A stretch of DNA of 64,000 nt from Tamarix chinensis (lineage: Eukaryota > Streptophyta > Magnoliopsida > Caryophyllales > Tamaricaceae): the NCBI GenBank assembly GCA_030549775.1, contig CM060172.1, positions 4,504,123-4,568,122 on the forward strand, written 5' to 3'. This document shows positions 47,697 to 59,340 of this stretch, one piece after another. The notes below the pieces were generated by a model that was not told the DNA's origin, searched no databases, and saw nothing but the letters and a program-made list of their open reading frames with translations. Within the stretch, counting starts at the first letter, position 1. Each line of letters begins with the position of its first letter. The position numbers and the translations under genes are program-made.

Positions 47697-48870
47697 CTAG
47701 AAAAGAAGGTGGTTAGGGGAGGTTCTAAGGCAGGGTAATGGTGCAGAAGTGTAGAGGGGGTGTAGGTGGAGGCTAAGGGTGGTTTCGAGGTGGCTCAAGG
47801 CGGCGGAGACGGCGGCGGCAAGGCGGCGAAGGTGGGCTGCCGAGGAGGGTCGAGGGAAAGGGTTGAGAACGAAGGAAAAGTGGAGGGAAAAATGGAGGGG
47901 TGCAGGGGTTGGTTTCGGCCAAGTAATGGATGGAGGTTGTAGAGGGGGATGCAGGGTGTCGAACGGTGGGTTGGGTGGCGGCAGAGGTTGCCGGACGGCG
48001 GCGGTAGGGGCGGTTGCAGGTGGCTCGACGGTAAGGGGAAAATCTGGGAAGAAAAAGGAAAAGGAGGAGAAGGGGAAGTGTAGGGCTCGAAGGGGCTGTG
48101 TGGTGGTGCAGGGTGGTAGTAGGCAGTGGCAGAAGGCGGCGCAGGGGGTTGGTGAGGCGGTAGTAGCGGCGGACGGTGGTGGAAAAAGAAGGACGGGGGG
48201 CGAATGGGAGGAGGAGAAAAGAGAGAGGAGGGAGCTCGGGGGAGGATGATAGGCTCGAAAAAAAGTGCGAATGAGGGGCTTGGGAGATGAAGAAAAAGAA
48301 GAGGGGGAAGAGAGGAGGCAAGGTTGGCCGATCGGTGCTGTAATGGCAGGTGGTGGTCGGGTGGCAGGGGAAGACGGGGAAGAAGAAGGAAAGAAACCAG
48401 GGCACGCGAGGCTGTGGTCCAGGGCTGGTTGGGTTCGAATGAAGAAAGAAAACGACGGGGGAGAGAGGAAGAGAGAGGGCAGGGAGGTAGGTGGTGGTCG
48501 GGTTGCAGGCGGTGGTCGGGCAGGGCGGCAGGCATGGCGATGGTGACGAGTCGAGGGCTTGGGGTCGAGAGCTGAGACGCTGGGAGAAGAAGAAATAAGG
48601 GAGCAGGCCGGTCGGGGAAGGGAGAAAAGAAAAGGAGCTGGCCGGCCGGTCTGGGGAAGGAAGGAGGGACGGGTCGGCCGTGCGGGGCTGGGGCGCGAGA
48701 AACGGGCCAACGGCCCAAGCTGGGGGAAAGGGAGAGCAGGCCGAACGGGCGGCCCAAGGGTGAGAAAAAGGAGAAGAGAAGGAAGAAGAAAAAGGAGAGA
48801 AAGGAGAAGGAAAAGGAAAAGGAAAAAAAAAAGGAAAATAAGGGAAATAAATTAAATCCATTCATAAAAT
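47697..48870 (-). other. GC-rich C/T block (5' LTR copy)
   Basis: Counterpart of 40796-41970. The two 1-bp deletions relative to the other copy change which frame stays open, so no single protein is conserved between copies. Confidence 0.7.
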
Positions 48871-49155
48871 CATAAAATGTGATATTCTTTATAAATTATT
48901 TAATTTAATAATTTAATTTATTATAATCTAATATTTTAGTTTAAAAAGGATAAAGTCGATGAAATATTAGTTTGGAAAATTATTTAAATAAAATAATATG
49001 ATAAATAGCAAAATATTTCTTTTTAATTTATTAAATACTTTTATCCAACTTTATATACCCTAAAATAAAATAAATAATTTTACAAGGAAATTTTATTTCA
49101 AATAAAGTTATTTAGTAAAATATAGGTTTTTGAAATTTTGGGGTATTACACTAAG

Positions 49156-49348
49156 GCTACTGGAATCTTTTATGGTATTATAACTTAAAATTTTGGTGGA
49201 TTGGTCTGCTATAGATCCTGTAATGGGATGGGTATTTAGTGGGTTATGTCCACCAAAACCATAATTATATGGCTATCATATATCATATCTTTCATGCAAC
49301 ATATGATGTGAAATCAAAGGGAGGGATGGAAGTAGGATCTAATACCAA
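49156..49348. other. Continuation of the host sequence after the gag-only insertion
   Basis: Follows the CTAAG duplication. The minus strand has a PBS-like TGGTATTAGATCC at about 49335-49347, next to the LTR end at 49349. No coding domain is readable, and its relation to element B is unresolved. Confidence 0.4.
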
Positions 49349-49958
49349 TGATTAGTTGCCTTGGTGTATCAAATTTTCATGAATCAAGTCGATTTATATG
49401 GATTAAACTCAAAAGAATTCAGGTTGGAATGTTGGATGAGTTCGAATGGTTGAAGTTGCATTCAACTTCGAACAAGGACGGGAATGAAATTCCCAGCACT
49501 TCTAGATAGATATTACTCCAAAGGAGAGACAAACAAGTTCCTAACTTGGTATATTTTGATTCAAATGATATTCTATTCATCTCCTTTTATGCTTGACGTA
49601 TACAAGGTATATATAGGGAGGAAGGAGCCAGCACATTTAAGCTCAAACTAGCCGAGTTTCCTACCTTAATTCAAGCCCATTATCCTACTTGAATTAAGCC
49701 CATATAATACCTAATCTTAATCACAATATCATTGTCTAAATGATATTAATGACTAAAATTACAAAGCCATACAATTAACTATGATACATACATAAAATTA
49801 CATCAAACCCTAACTTACATAAAATACACTTAGGGTTTACAACAAGTTAATATAACTAATGATAATCATCACCATATCTTTTTTTTATAAAGTATCATCC
49901 CATGTATGCCATAGTCTTGCATGCTTTGAATGCTTGTGCACTTTAAGGTGTATTAACA
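49349..49958 (-). repeat. LTR next to element C integrase
   Basis: On the minus strand it runs TGTTAATACACC...GGCAACTAATCA (TG...CA, 610 bp), directly after the purine tract GTAAGAAGAAGA (49959-49970). It fits as the 3' LTR of element C. A TATATATAGGG box lies near 49608. The PBS-like sequence on its other side is unexpected for a 3' LTR. Confidence 0.55.
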
Positions 49959-49966
49959 TCTTCTTC

Positions 49967-51224
49967 TTACAAATATGTAACATACCTACAAGAACAACTT
50001 GAATTATTTTCAACACCAAGCATAGACAAATTATAAAGAATATTTAATATGATAGGCTCCAATATTAAGAAAGCTAATTCTTCCTTACCTTGAGAATCAA
50101 TATGAATATGAGCATCATTAGATGCTCCTGCATCATTCTCCCCAAATTGAGAAGAATTTGCCCTCAAATTTTCATTAGAGTAATAATGAGACAAATCTCT
50201 AACATTAAAACTTCTTGAAATTCCACCATAATGATCTGGAAGTTCAAGTTTATAAGAATTATCGCCAAACTTTCTTAGTATTTTAAATGGTCCATTAGCT
50301 CTTAGCATTAGTTTATTTTTACGTAAATTAGAAAATCTTTCATTACGCAAATGTAACCAAACTAAGTCTCCAGGAGAAAACACATGAGGGTTTCTATGCT
50401 TATTCGCTTGAGCTTTATACTTGGCATTATCTTTTTCAATGTTGTTTTAGATTTTATCATGAAGCTGTTGAAAAAAATTTACTCTATCTTTGGCTTCATA
50501 ATTTTGTAATTCACCTTGTTTTAAAGGAATCATATTAATAGGCATATGAGGATTCACTCCATACACCACCTCAAATGGACTAGTTTGAGTAGTACTAGAT
50601 GGACTACAATTATAAGCAAACTCTGCATGAGCTAACTTAACATCCCAATCTTTAGTACTTTTATTAACTAAACCTATTAATAATGTATCAAGATTTCTAT
50701 TATTCACCTCAATTTGACCATCAATTTGTGGGTGATGCGAAGTACTAAATGACAATTTAGTACCAAGAATATACTATAAAGTTTTCCAAAAATAACTCAT
50801 AAACTTGACATCCCGATCTGAAACTATTCTTTTAGGCACACCATGAAGTTTAACAACCTCTCTAAAATACAAATCAGCAACATGCATGGCATCATTAGTT
50901 TTATTACATGGAATAAAATGAGCCATTTTAGAAAATCTATCTATTACCACAAGAATAGAATCTTTACCACGTTGTGTTCTTGGTAACCATAGGATAAAGT
51001 CCATACTAACACCTTCCCATGGTTTATCAGAAATGGGTAAAGGTGTGTATAAGCCTTTTATCAAAGTAACTCTTACTTTTTTGACATGTAGAACATCTAC
51101 TTATCATGGCTTGTACATTTTTAACCATTCGTGGCCAATAGAAATTTTCTTGTAATAATTCCATAGTCTTATGTATACCAAAATGTCCCATAATGCTACC
51201 TTTATGTATTTCTTTGATTAGCAA
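49967..51224 (-). pseudogene. Element C integrase
   Basis: Four minus-strand frames cover it. N-terminal zinc region: EIHKGSIMGHFGIHKTMELL, then [24 protein letters not shown]. Catalytic core: [15 protein letters not shown] with the first Asp, [20 protein letters not shown] with the second, and HHPQIDGQIEVNNRNLDTLL with the catalytic Glu. Then AHAEFAYNCSPSSTTQTSPFEVVYG. The C-terminal domain has DLVWLHLRNERFSN and GPFKILRKFGDNSYKLELP. D, D and E are all present, but the frame breaks at about 51060, 50760 and 50430. Confidence 0.88.
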
Positions 51225-51259
51225 ATCTCGAATACTAGATCTAAGAATACAAAGTTTAT

Positions 51260-51841
51260 TTAGTCCAAATAAAAATCCATCTTATATGACATAATTTCCA
51301 TGGTATCCATTTTCTTTACATGCGCTAAACATGTCCTCAAATCTTTATCTTTAGGATATAAGTCTTTGATCATTTCAAAGCCTAAGATTTTCACATCCAT
51401 CATAAAAAGTAATGTAGACCTACGAGAAAGAGCATCGGCGACTACATTTTCTTTTCCATCTAAATGTTTGTTAGAGAACACAAAGGATTGTAAAAAACTT
51501 ACCCATTTTTCATGTCTCAGATTAACTTTCTTTTGACTATGTAAGTATTTTAAACTCTCATGATCCGATTGTAATACAAAGGGTTTTGGTCTTAGATAAT
51601 GACTCTATGTCTCTAGACTTCGTATGATGGCAAAGAATTATTTATCATAATTTGAATAGTTAAGTTTGGCTCCATTCAACTTTTTAGAGAAGAATACTAT
51701 AGGTTTCTTTTCTTGGGAAAGTACTCCTCCTATTCCAACTCCACTAGCATCACAAGTTACTTAAAAAAGAAGATTGAAGTTGGGTAAGGATAGAACAGGG
51801 GCATGACAAAGTTTAGTTTTGAGGGTTTCAAAGGCTTGAGT
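51260..51841 (-). pseudogene. Element C RNase H and tether
   Basis: The tether NVVADALSRRSTLLFMMDVKILGFEMI is open (51481-51260). RNase H lies at 51841-51484, with motifs broken by stops: a DASGVGIGGVL-like core (about 51750-51720) and the EKLNGAKLNYSNYDK-like strand (near 51690-51640). S1 is inserted at 51841. Confidence 0.75.
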
Positions 51842-52687
51842 TGTAATACCCCGTATTTTTAAAATCCAGATTTATTAAGTTTAATAATTTTATTAGCATA
51901 ATTTGATGTAAACAATTAATTATTTTAATTTCGATTCGTTTTATGGATTTATCGATGATTCGAATTCATATTTGAATTTAATTAATCATTGTCGTTGCGA
52001 ACCATTCTAGATAAATTCGTTCACGACAATGATTTTATTATATTCTTATGAATTCAATTTTCGGTTAAAAATATGTATTTTCGTTCTTGCTCGTATTTTC
52101 ATTGTTAATATTTTAGATTTGTCTCGATTATAACTTCGTCTTGTAATTATGAGTTTATTTTTGGAGTTATATTTTGTTGACGAAATATATTATTTAAATT
52201 ATAGAATTTCTATTTAAATAGTTAAATTTAGTTTAATGATTTTATCTATAGAAAATATTTCTAACTTTAAATTTATTCGTTTTTGAAAATCGTTAATATT
52301 TTCTAGGAGTTTTAAATTAAAAAGGTTTTAGGAAATTATTTATGAATTTTTTCCAAAATTAATTTTCTTCTATTTTACGCCTTTTGATTTACGAAAAACC
52401 AATTTCGGAAATTATTTAAATTGGTCTCGATTTAATGGAATTTGACTTAAATATTGTATTATATACTTTTAAATAATTTTTTGAGGTCTTATAATATATT
52501 TCCGTAAATAATATAAATTATTATGTTCGTTGGTAAATTATTCCAAAAATCTTTCCGAAATTCTTTATATAGCTTTTTATTAATTTTAAGTGTTCAGATC
52601 GTTTCAAAATAAATTTTAGATGAAATCTTCCAATAATAATTTCTAAAATTTTAGTATTTTGTTTTATTTATATTTGTAAAAAAAAAA

Positions 52688-53000
52688 CACGGACCAACCA
52701 AGCCTCACCCCGATCGGTGCCCTTCCCGCCCCTCTTCCTTTTCTCTTCTCCCGAATCGTCACACAGCCCTAGCCTCCCTCACCCCCTTCTCCCCAGCTCT
52801 TCCCTACTCCAGTCGACCTCGCCAGCCACCGCCGGCCACAACCTGCAACCAGCTCGACCGTAGTAGCCACCACTACCACCAGCAGCCGCAGCAACAGCCG
52901 CACACAGTAGCAGCAACCGCGCAGGCTGTGCCGCCACCGTCCGACTCCGGCGAGCCTCGCTGACCACCGACGGGCTGTCCTCGGCCCCCGAAAAAGCTTC
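52688..53000 (+). other. GC-rich C/T block of S1
   Basis: About 310 bp rich in C, with CCGCC/CACC words (AGCCACCGCCGGCCACAACC), standing out from its AT-rich surroundings. Same relative place as the blocks in the gag-only, A, B and S2 LTRs. No conserved ORF. Confidence 0.7.
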
Positions 53001-53189
53001 CCCAGCCTTCCTTTGCCCCGATTTGTCGGTTTTTGTTTGGTATAAATTTCTGAAAAAACCCTATTATAGATTTGATAAATTGAATGTGAATTAGCTTGTG
53101 AAAAGCTAAATTAATTGTTTGTTTATGTATATATGTGCTGTAAGATTGATTTGGATATGTTAATTGTATGGTTATGTTGGAATTTTGGA

Positions 53190-54150
53190 AAAATTGGATT
53201 TTTGGCTAGGTTATGCCTGAATTTTTCGGATTCGTCTGATTTAGCAATTTTGGGTAAATTGCTTTTACAATATGTTTTTAAATGTATCTAATTTTATGTC
53301 GGAATCGTCAATTTGAGAAATTTATGCAGAATTTTTTGGAATTTGATCTCTAGGTTAAACTTCATGTGTGATAAAATTTGGGTCGTATAATGGAGTTGTC
53401 CCGCTCAATTGATTTTATAATATCGTTTAAAATGTATTTAATTTTATATTGGAAGTGTTGATTTGGGAAAATTGTGCGTAATTGATTGGAATTGGATTTT
53501 TAGGTCAAAACTCCCGCGGGTTTAAATTGGATTGTGTAATTAGGTTATTTTATTCAATTGACTATATAAATTACATTAGGATATGTTTAATTACATTTCT
53601 GAATCGTCAATTGATATGTTTTGGCAAGAATTGATCGGATTTGCGTTCCGGGCTCAAAAACCCTAATTGTGCTAAATTGTGTATTTCTTTTATTGGTTTG
53701 AGTAATTGATTATTTGATATGTTATAAAATGTGTTTAATTGCATTTATAAACATTCAATTTGATTAAATTTATAGAATTTCACCGAATTGTATTTTCGGG
53801 CCTAAAACCCTAGATTTCAAGTGAGATTATGAGATTGGTTATTTGTATAGTTGTTTTGCTAAAATTAAATTTATAGAAGTAGTTGAAATGATCCTAATTA
53901 TATTCTAATACCTTTAATTAGAATTAATTGATTTGAATTACCCGAGTTTGTGTCGTGGGCTTTAAAACCCTAATTTTGAAAACGGATCGTCTTGAATTGG
54001 TTAATCAGAAGATTGTTTGGTTGAAATTGATTGTCTAGATTTATCTAAAATTAGTTTAATTGTGTTTTAAAACTATCAATTTGAGGTAATCGAAGTGATT
54101 TGGTCGATTCGTGGTTAGGCATTAAAAACCCTAATCTTCGAGGATGATTT
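53190..54150 (+). repeat. Degenerate ~150-bp tandem repeat in S1
   Basis: About six diverged units. Each has a TTTAAAATGTATTTAATT(T/G)-like start (53272, 53426, 53577, 53722, about 53905, 54050), then a (G/C)(A/T)TCAATTTGA-like middle and a GG(C/T)T-AAAACCCTAAT-like end. Spacing is 145-180 bp. Confidence 0.6.
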
Positions 54151-55549
54151 TATAAAATTGATTTTTGCTATGCGCCTCTTATCTAATCGATTTTTGTCTT
54201 TGGGTTTTAAATCATTTAAGTTATGTTTTAATCTAATCGGTTTGGATTTGGTTCTATGCAAATGGTTGGTTTACCTATTTAGTTGTAAAACCCAATGAAT
54301 AAGTTATTTTCGATAAATTAACTTATAATCGATTATTCTTTCTCGGTCTTTCCAATTAATTTGAAATGTTCCAAGTAGTATTTGTATTAACCTGTTTTAA
54401 TTTATATTTAATCTTAAATCTTAATAGAGCTATGTTTTTGAGTCCTAAGTTTTAAACACGTTTTCCAAGAAAGATCGTTTGTGTCCATTTGTGTTTATTT
54501 AATTAGAAATATGTGAATTATTAATTGATAAGATAGTTTCTAACTTAGTTTTCGATGTCTATCGACGATCGAGGAAAGCTTTATTATGGATCCTCGAGCT
54601 AGTAATCTTCTCTCTCCCTCTTATCTCGCTTAGCTAGCTTTGGGTCCAGGTAAGTTTCTACTTACCTCCACTTATGGGTGTTTCGTAAGGATGTGGCTAA
54701 GATCAATTTTATGTGTGTTATGTGCCTTATGTGCCATGTGTTATGTCAGGTTGTGAACTATATGATTTTAATGACCAATTACTTGTAGCGTAGCTTGGAG
54801 CTGAGGTATGCTTATATGAATTCCTTATGACATGTGCATAATGGTTGTTCTGTTGTGTTATGATATTATATGACGTGACCCTCTAGGACATGCATGCTAG
54901 GATGCTAACAATATGATGTGGGGGACATGAATGTGAAAGGATAATAAGGGGGAAAAAGTGGAAGTAAGAATAATTAAGGATGAGTTAAGTACGGGTTAAG
55001 AGTGGAAATTGTGGTATAAGGGGGTGATTATGGGTGTCATGGGAGAGAAGGAATATTGAGTGAGAAAAGGGAGGGGTTACTTGTGGGAGAAGTAAGGTAC
55101 TAGGGTTGAAGAGGCTACTAGGGTTTTTCGACTACATGTGGAATCGAAAGGTAAAGCGACATGATTTGGGATTAGATCTAAAAGAGATGAGGTGAGGGAC
55201 AATAAATGGGGTAATAGTAGTGGAGGTGAGAGAAAGTTGGGCCACATAGGTCCAATTAGGGTTTCCAAGGGGAAAACCCTAGAGGGGGGATAGCACATGG
55301 AATGGATGTCATGAGGTGTTGGGCCTTAACCCACACCCATAGGAGTTGGTTTCCTTTGTGTGTAGTTGTAAAGGGGAAAGGATATTGAGGAGTGATAAGG
55401 GGTGCAAGAGTTCCAAGACATGGGACGGGCTCTCTTGGAAGGATGAGTGTGGATATAGTCATCCATGCATGTTGAGGATATAATAATTATCGAATAAGAC
55501 GCGCATAAAGTACTAATCACTTAAAGAGGAAGATTGTTGAGCCGGGCCC

Positions 55550-55895
55550 AGACCGTTCCACCGTCATAATAGTGGCCAGGTGCCGAGGTGCCCTGGAGTT
55601 CGAGCCACCGGCGTATAATAGTGGATAGGTGTGTTCTGTCCTATAAGTGACCGATCCACCGACTATAATAGTGGGGGATCCCGAGCTCAGCAAAACAAAC
55701 ATTAAGTTACAAATAAATCATGGGAAAGATACATTCTAATTATAGTGAAACACCATGAGAGTCGGGGCCAGACTGATCCACCGGCATAATAGCGGCCAGG
55801 AGCGTCCTGCCCTGAAGACCGACCCACCGGTATAAAATAGTGAATAGGTGTGTTCTACCCTATGAGTGACCGATCCACCGGCTACAATAATGGGG
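55550..55895 (+). repeat. CCACCGGCTATAATAGTGG array in S1
   Basis: Six variants of the unit, inverted relative to the plus-strand reading of the gag-only LTR and therefore co-oriented with S1, with spacers such as CCAGGAGCGTCCTGCCCTG. Confidence 0.85.
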
Positions 55896-56734
55896 TTCCC
55901 GCTCTCTCATGGATTCATAACGATTATGACGTGAATCGACTATATTTACCAGAGATCTAAAGAATGAGTCTACCCAGACCATAGCCGGCTTTTATTATCT
56001 GTATTACTACATGCGGCTTACTTGATTGGGGCTATGTAATGAATTGTCAATAGTATGGATTAATCCTACCTGAGGCACATGAGTTACTTTACATTTTGGT
56101 CATACCACCCTTATATGTTTGAACAAGATGTTACATATGTTTCACAGGTTATTATATGTGTATGGTAGGACTTGTAATGTGGGTTTTGAGTATGCATAAT
56201 AATGTATCAACGTATTGTACCATGATTTAATATGCACTTGATGTATACTTACGTCTCCCCTATAAAATAGGGTAGTGGAACTTACTCAGTATTGGACCCG
56301 TACTGATACTACCTTGGTTAAATGGGTCCTATGATGATCCACTGATGGTGGGGAGTAGACCTCTTGTGCAAGTTCAAGATCAGATACTGTTTTGGGGTGA
56401 AAGGACTGACTTGAGTGAGTAGGCAATCCGGATATTGATCCTTCGGGATTTGTTTTGTTCAACTGTATTCATCTTTGGAAGTTACAAGTGTTGTATTTAA
56501 ATTTCCAAGGGCTTTGTAATTGACTTTTAATTTCTCGTACTCTGATAAGCTTTTAAAATTCAGATTTAATTATTTGATAGGTTTTAGCCTTGCATCTAAC
56601 ATGAGATAGATGGTTGACATTTATCTTGTGTTAGATGTGGCGGTAACATTTCCCAAATTCTCTCCTAGCTTCTGCTTTATTCTTTAAAAAAAAATTTTTT
56701 TTTCAGGAGTGAAATTTGGGGGTGGTACATGAGT

Positions 56735-57826
56735 AGCTTCTTGTCTCCAATAAAATTCACCATTTTTCATGAGTTGAGTAATTGGTGTAGCTATAGTAGA
56801 AAAATCCTTAATGAATCTTCTATAGAAACTAGCTAATCCATGAAAACTTCTCACATCATGAACATTTTTAGGGATAGGTCATTCTTTAATAGCTTTAATC
56901 TTATTATGATCTACTTTAATACCTTCTCCACTAATAATATAGCCTAGGAAAACTACACTTGGAAGCATAAAATTACATTTCTCAAGTTTTCTATATAGTT
57001 TAGCTTTCCTTAGCTTATCAAACAATTTCCTCAAATGCACTAGGTGACCATAACCATTTTTGTTATATACAAGAATATCATCCAAATATACGACAATGAA
57101 ATCACCAAGGAAAGGTCAAAGAACTTCATTCATAAGTCTCAGAAATGAGCTAGTTGCATTACATAACCCAAAAGGCATAACCATCCACTCATAGAGACCA
57201 TATTTAGTTTTAAAAGCAGTTTTACATTCGTCTCCATCTCTAATCCTCAATTGATGATATCCACTTCTCAAATCAATTTTGGAAAATACTTATGCACCAT
57301 AAAGTTCATCAAGCATATCATCTAACCTAGGCATAAGAAAATGATATTTGATAGTAATGTTATTCACCACCCTAGAATCTATACATATATGCCAAGTACC
57401 ATCTTTTTTAGGCACTAGTAAAGCAGGAACACTACAAGGACTCATGCTTACTTTCACAAATCCTTTGTCTATAAGCTCTTGTATTTGTTTCTGTAATTCC
57501 TTATCTTCCTCTGGGTTACATCTATAAGCTAGTTTATTAGGAATAGGCATACTAAGAACAAGATCAATGGCATGTTCTACACCTCTTTTAGGTGGTAATC
57601 TAGGAGGTAAATCATTAGGAAATACATCATTATACTCATCAAGCAAATTAATTAGATTAGGATTTCCAATTTGTTGCTTTTTAGGGTTATAATCTTTAGA
57701 AACTAAGGCATAAAAAATTCCTTCTTCCTCTATGCATTTTTCCATAGCCTTTTCATGTAAAAACAATCTCTTTTTGTCATCACTTAAAGGCATATGATCA
57801 CACAAAGAAGGTGTCAATCTATACAA
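56735..57826 (-). pseudogene. Element C reverse transcriptase
   Basis: The fingers frame (57826-57290) reads YNDVFPNDLPPRLPPKRGVEH, AIDLVLSMPIPNKLAYRCNP, ELIDKGFVKVSMSPCSVPAL, LVPKKDGTWHICIDSRVVNN and FLMPRLDDMLDEL. After a stop and frame change come the palm blocks, [24 protein letters not shown] (about 57185-57120), then VVYLDDILVYNK (near 57090-57055). YLDD, the catalytic motif, is intact. The thumb FMLPSVVFLGYIISGEGIKVD closes it. Interrupted by S1 immediately after. Confidence 0.87.
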
Positions 57827-57832
57827 TTGCTT

Positions 57833-58043
57833 TTATTTTTTCACTACATATTCATTAGTTACCCCATCATGAGTTGCTTTTCTATCATATTGCCATGGTC
57901 TTCCTAAAAGTAATCCACAAGCATCCATAGGCAAAACATCGCACAGAACTTCATCATGATAGTCACTAATAGAAAATGTGATTAAGGTTCTTTTGTTTAC
58001 TTTAGCTCCTTTATCTTTATTTAGCCATTGTAAAGAATATGGT
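57833..58043 (-). pseudogene. Element C protease, C-terminal part
   Basis: YSLQWLNKDKGAKVNKRTLITFSI, HDEVLCDVLPMDACGLLLGRPWQYDRKATHDG in one frame. LLLGRPWQ is the second conserved strand of the protease. Separated by solo LTR S2 from its active-site half at 61983-62262. Confidence 0.85.
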
Positions 58044-58767
58044 TGTAACACCCCAAAATTTACACAATTTTTTTTCCTAAAAATAATAATACTTATAACT
58101 TAAACCGTAAATTCTGGAGATGTTACTGCCACACTTAATACTAGACCCGTTCACTCCTACCGTTCCAGCATTAAGTGCTAAGGCTAAGAAAATGACTTGA
58201 AAACATTAATAAATAATCCAAATACATGATTACGAAAATCAAATACGCGTTATTCCTTACACAATCCAAAGTACAAGGATTAGTTCATCGAGAAAGGAGA
58301 AAAACTGCAATAATAAAACTATTTCCGGAGTACTAACTATAATTAAAAGAAATGGTAATAAAAATCTCAAGGAGAGCCGGCCACGTCACTATGGGAACAG
58401 GTCCTACCCTAATGTCACTCGACCCCTCCTGATGACCCATAGACATCGATATCATCATAAAAGACATCTCCTACCTGCAGGAAATCAGATGGGCCTTCTA
58501 CTCGTTGGAATGAGTAGCACCCATGAAACGGGTGATCAGTACGCTACGTACTGAGTAAGGTAACCGAGCGCTAATGCCAACACATAAGCATAGAGATTCA
58601 TAAAGAGGACATAACAGAGGCATAATCACGGTATCATAATATCGTACAATCAATCGAGTAGATACATAAAGACCCAATTAAAGTCCAGATTATTTACTTA
58701 ATTGATCTTTTATTGGAAATCGATATACATCATACCTTTTTATCAAATCCATGAGAGTACGGGAGCC

Positions 58768-58890
58768 CCCACTATTATAGCCGGTGGATCGGAGGCACAT
58801 AGGGTATCATACCCTAACCACTATTATAGCCGGTGGATCGGTCACACATAGGGTAAACACCCTAACCACTATTCCGAACCGGTGGATCGG
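58768..58890. repeat. CCACTATTATAGCCGGTGG array in S2 (three units)
   Basis: Units at 58768, 58818 and 58865, each ending GATCGG. Spacers contain ACATAGGGTA-CACCCTAA-type inverted words. Confidence 0.85.
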
Positions 58891-58979
58891 TTGGTCCCAT
58901 CTCAATGATCTTTCACTTTAAGTGATTAGTATCTTAAGTATCTTATTCAACAACTTTCATCCTAGATAAAACCCTAGAT

Positions 58980-59340
58980 ATGCATGACCAACACTATGAA
59001 ACCCTAACTCCACGTAAATTACACTTCCAATCAAACCCTAATCCCCACGCAAACCATACTCCCATGCGAACCCTAACTCCACATAAAACATATTTCCATG
59101 CAAACCCTATCTCCCATGCAAACCCTAACTCCATGTAAAACATATTTCCATGCAAACCCTAACTCCACGTAAAACATATTCCCATGAAAACCCTATCTCC
59201 CATGCAAACCCTAACTCCACGTAAAACATATTTCCATGCAAACCCTAACTCCCATGCAAAACCCTAATCCTCATGCAAAACCCTAATCACCAGGCAACCT
59301 CATGCGAAACCCTAACCCATACAAAACCCTAACACATGCA
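58980..59340. repeat. AACCCTAACTCC minisatellite in S2
   Basis: Around ten imperfect units of AAACCCTAACTCCACGTA and ACATATTTCCATGC, roughly 30-40 bp long. Contains AAACCCTAA words but is not a telomere array. Confidence 0.75.

Larger units (their letters stand above)
37092..49150 (-). mobile_element. Complete gag-only LTR retrotransposon (TR-GAG type), 12.06 kb
   Basis: Two direct repeats of 5160 and 5158 bp flank a 1741-bp interior. Flanking bases are CTAAG on both sides (37087-37091 and 49151-49155), a perfect 5-bp target duplication. Read on the minus strand, the order is 5' LTR (49150-43993), TAT spacer, PBS TGGTATCAGAGC, leader, one intact gag ORF (43472-42531), a 260-bp tail, PPT and 3' LTR (42251-37092). 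No protease, RT, RNase H or integrase is present in any frame of the interior. Such elements are known in plants as TR-GAG and need enzymes from an autonomous partner. By eye the LTRs differ by two substitutions and two 1-bp indels, so insertion is recent. Relatives are elements A (gag) and B (PPT region). Confidence 0.93.
43993..49150 (-). repeat. Gag-only element 5' LTR (5158 bp)
   Basis: Direct copy of 37092-42251 at an offset of 6901 bases. Differences seen by eye: T at about 38312 against G at 45213, C at about 42013 against T at 48912, and one G fewer in each of two G-runs (near 41172/48073 and 41822/48722). The promoter and R/U5 equivalents would lie near 44540-43993. Confidence 0.93.
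51842..56729 (+). repeat. Solo LTR S1 (4888 bp)
   Basis: TGAGT flanks both sides (51837-51841 and 56730-56734), a perfect 5-bp duplication. Ends are TGTAATACCCCGTATTTT and TTTGGGGGTGGTACA. No interior or second LTR, so it is a solo LTR left by LTR-LTR recombination. It shares modules with the gag-only LTR in the same order: C/T-rich block (52688-53000), internal tandem repeats (53190-54150), ACTAATCACTTAAAG (55512-55526), the CCACCGG-TATAATAGTGG array (55550-55895), TATAAAATAG (56261-56270) and CTTACTCAGTATTGG (56281). Confidence 0.92.

Noticed and set aside
37092..49150. Tandem segmental duplication of 6.9 kb
   Set aside because: The repeated parts end exactly at TGTAAT/TGTTACA, flanked by a 5-bp duplication, with PBS and PPT at the inner edges. 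This is an LTR retrotransposon.
58980..59340. Interstitial telomere
   Set aside because: CCCTAA words are embedded in a 30-40-bp minisatellite of a solo LTR and are not in the head-to-tail TTTAGGG register.
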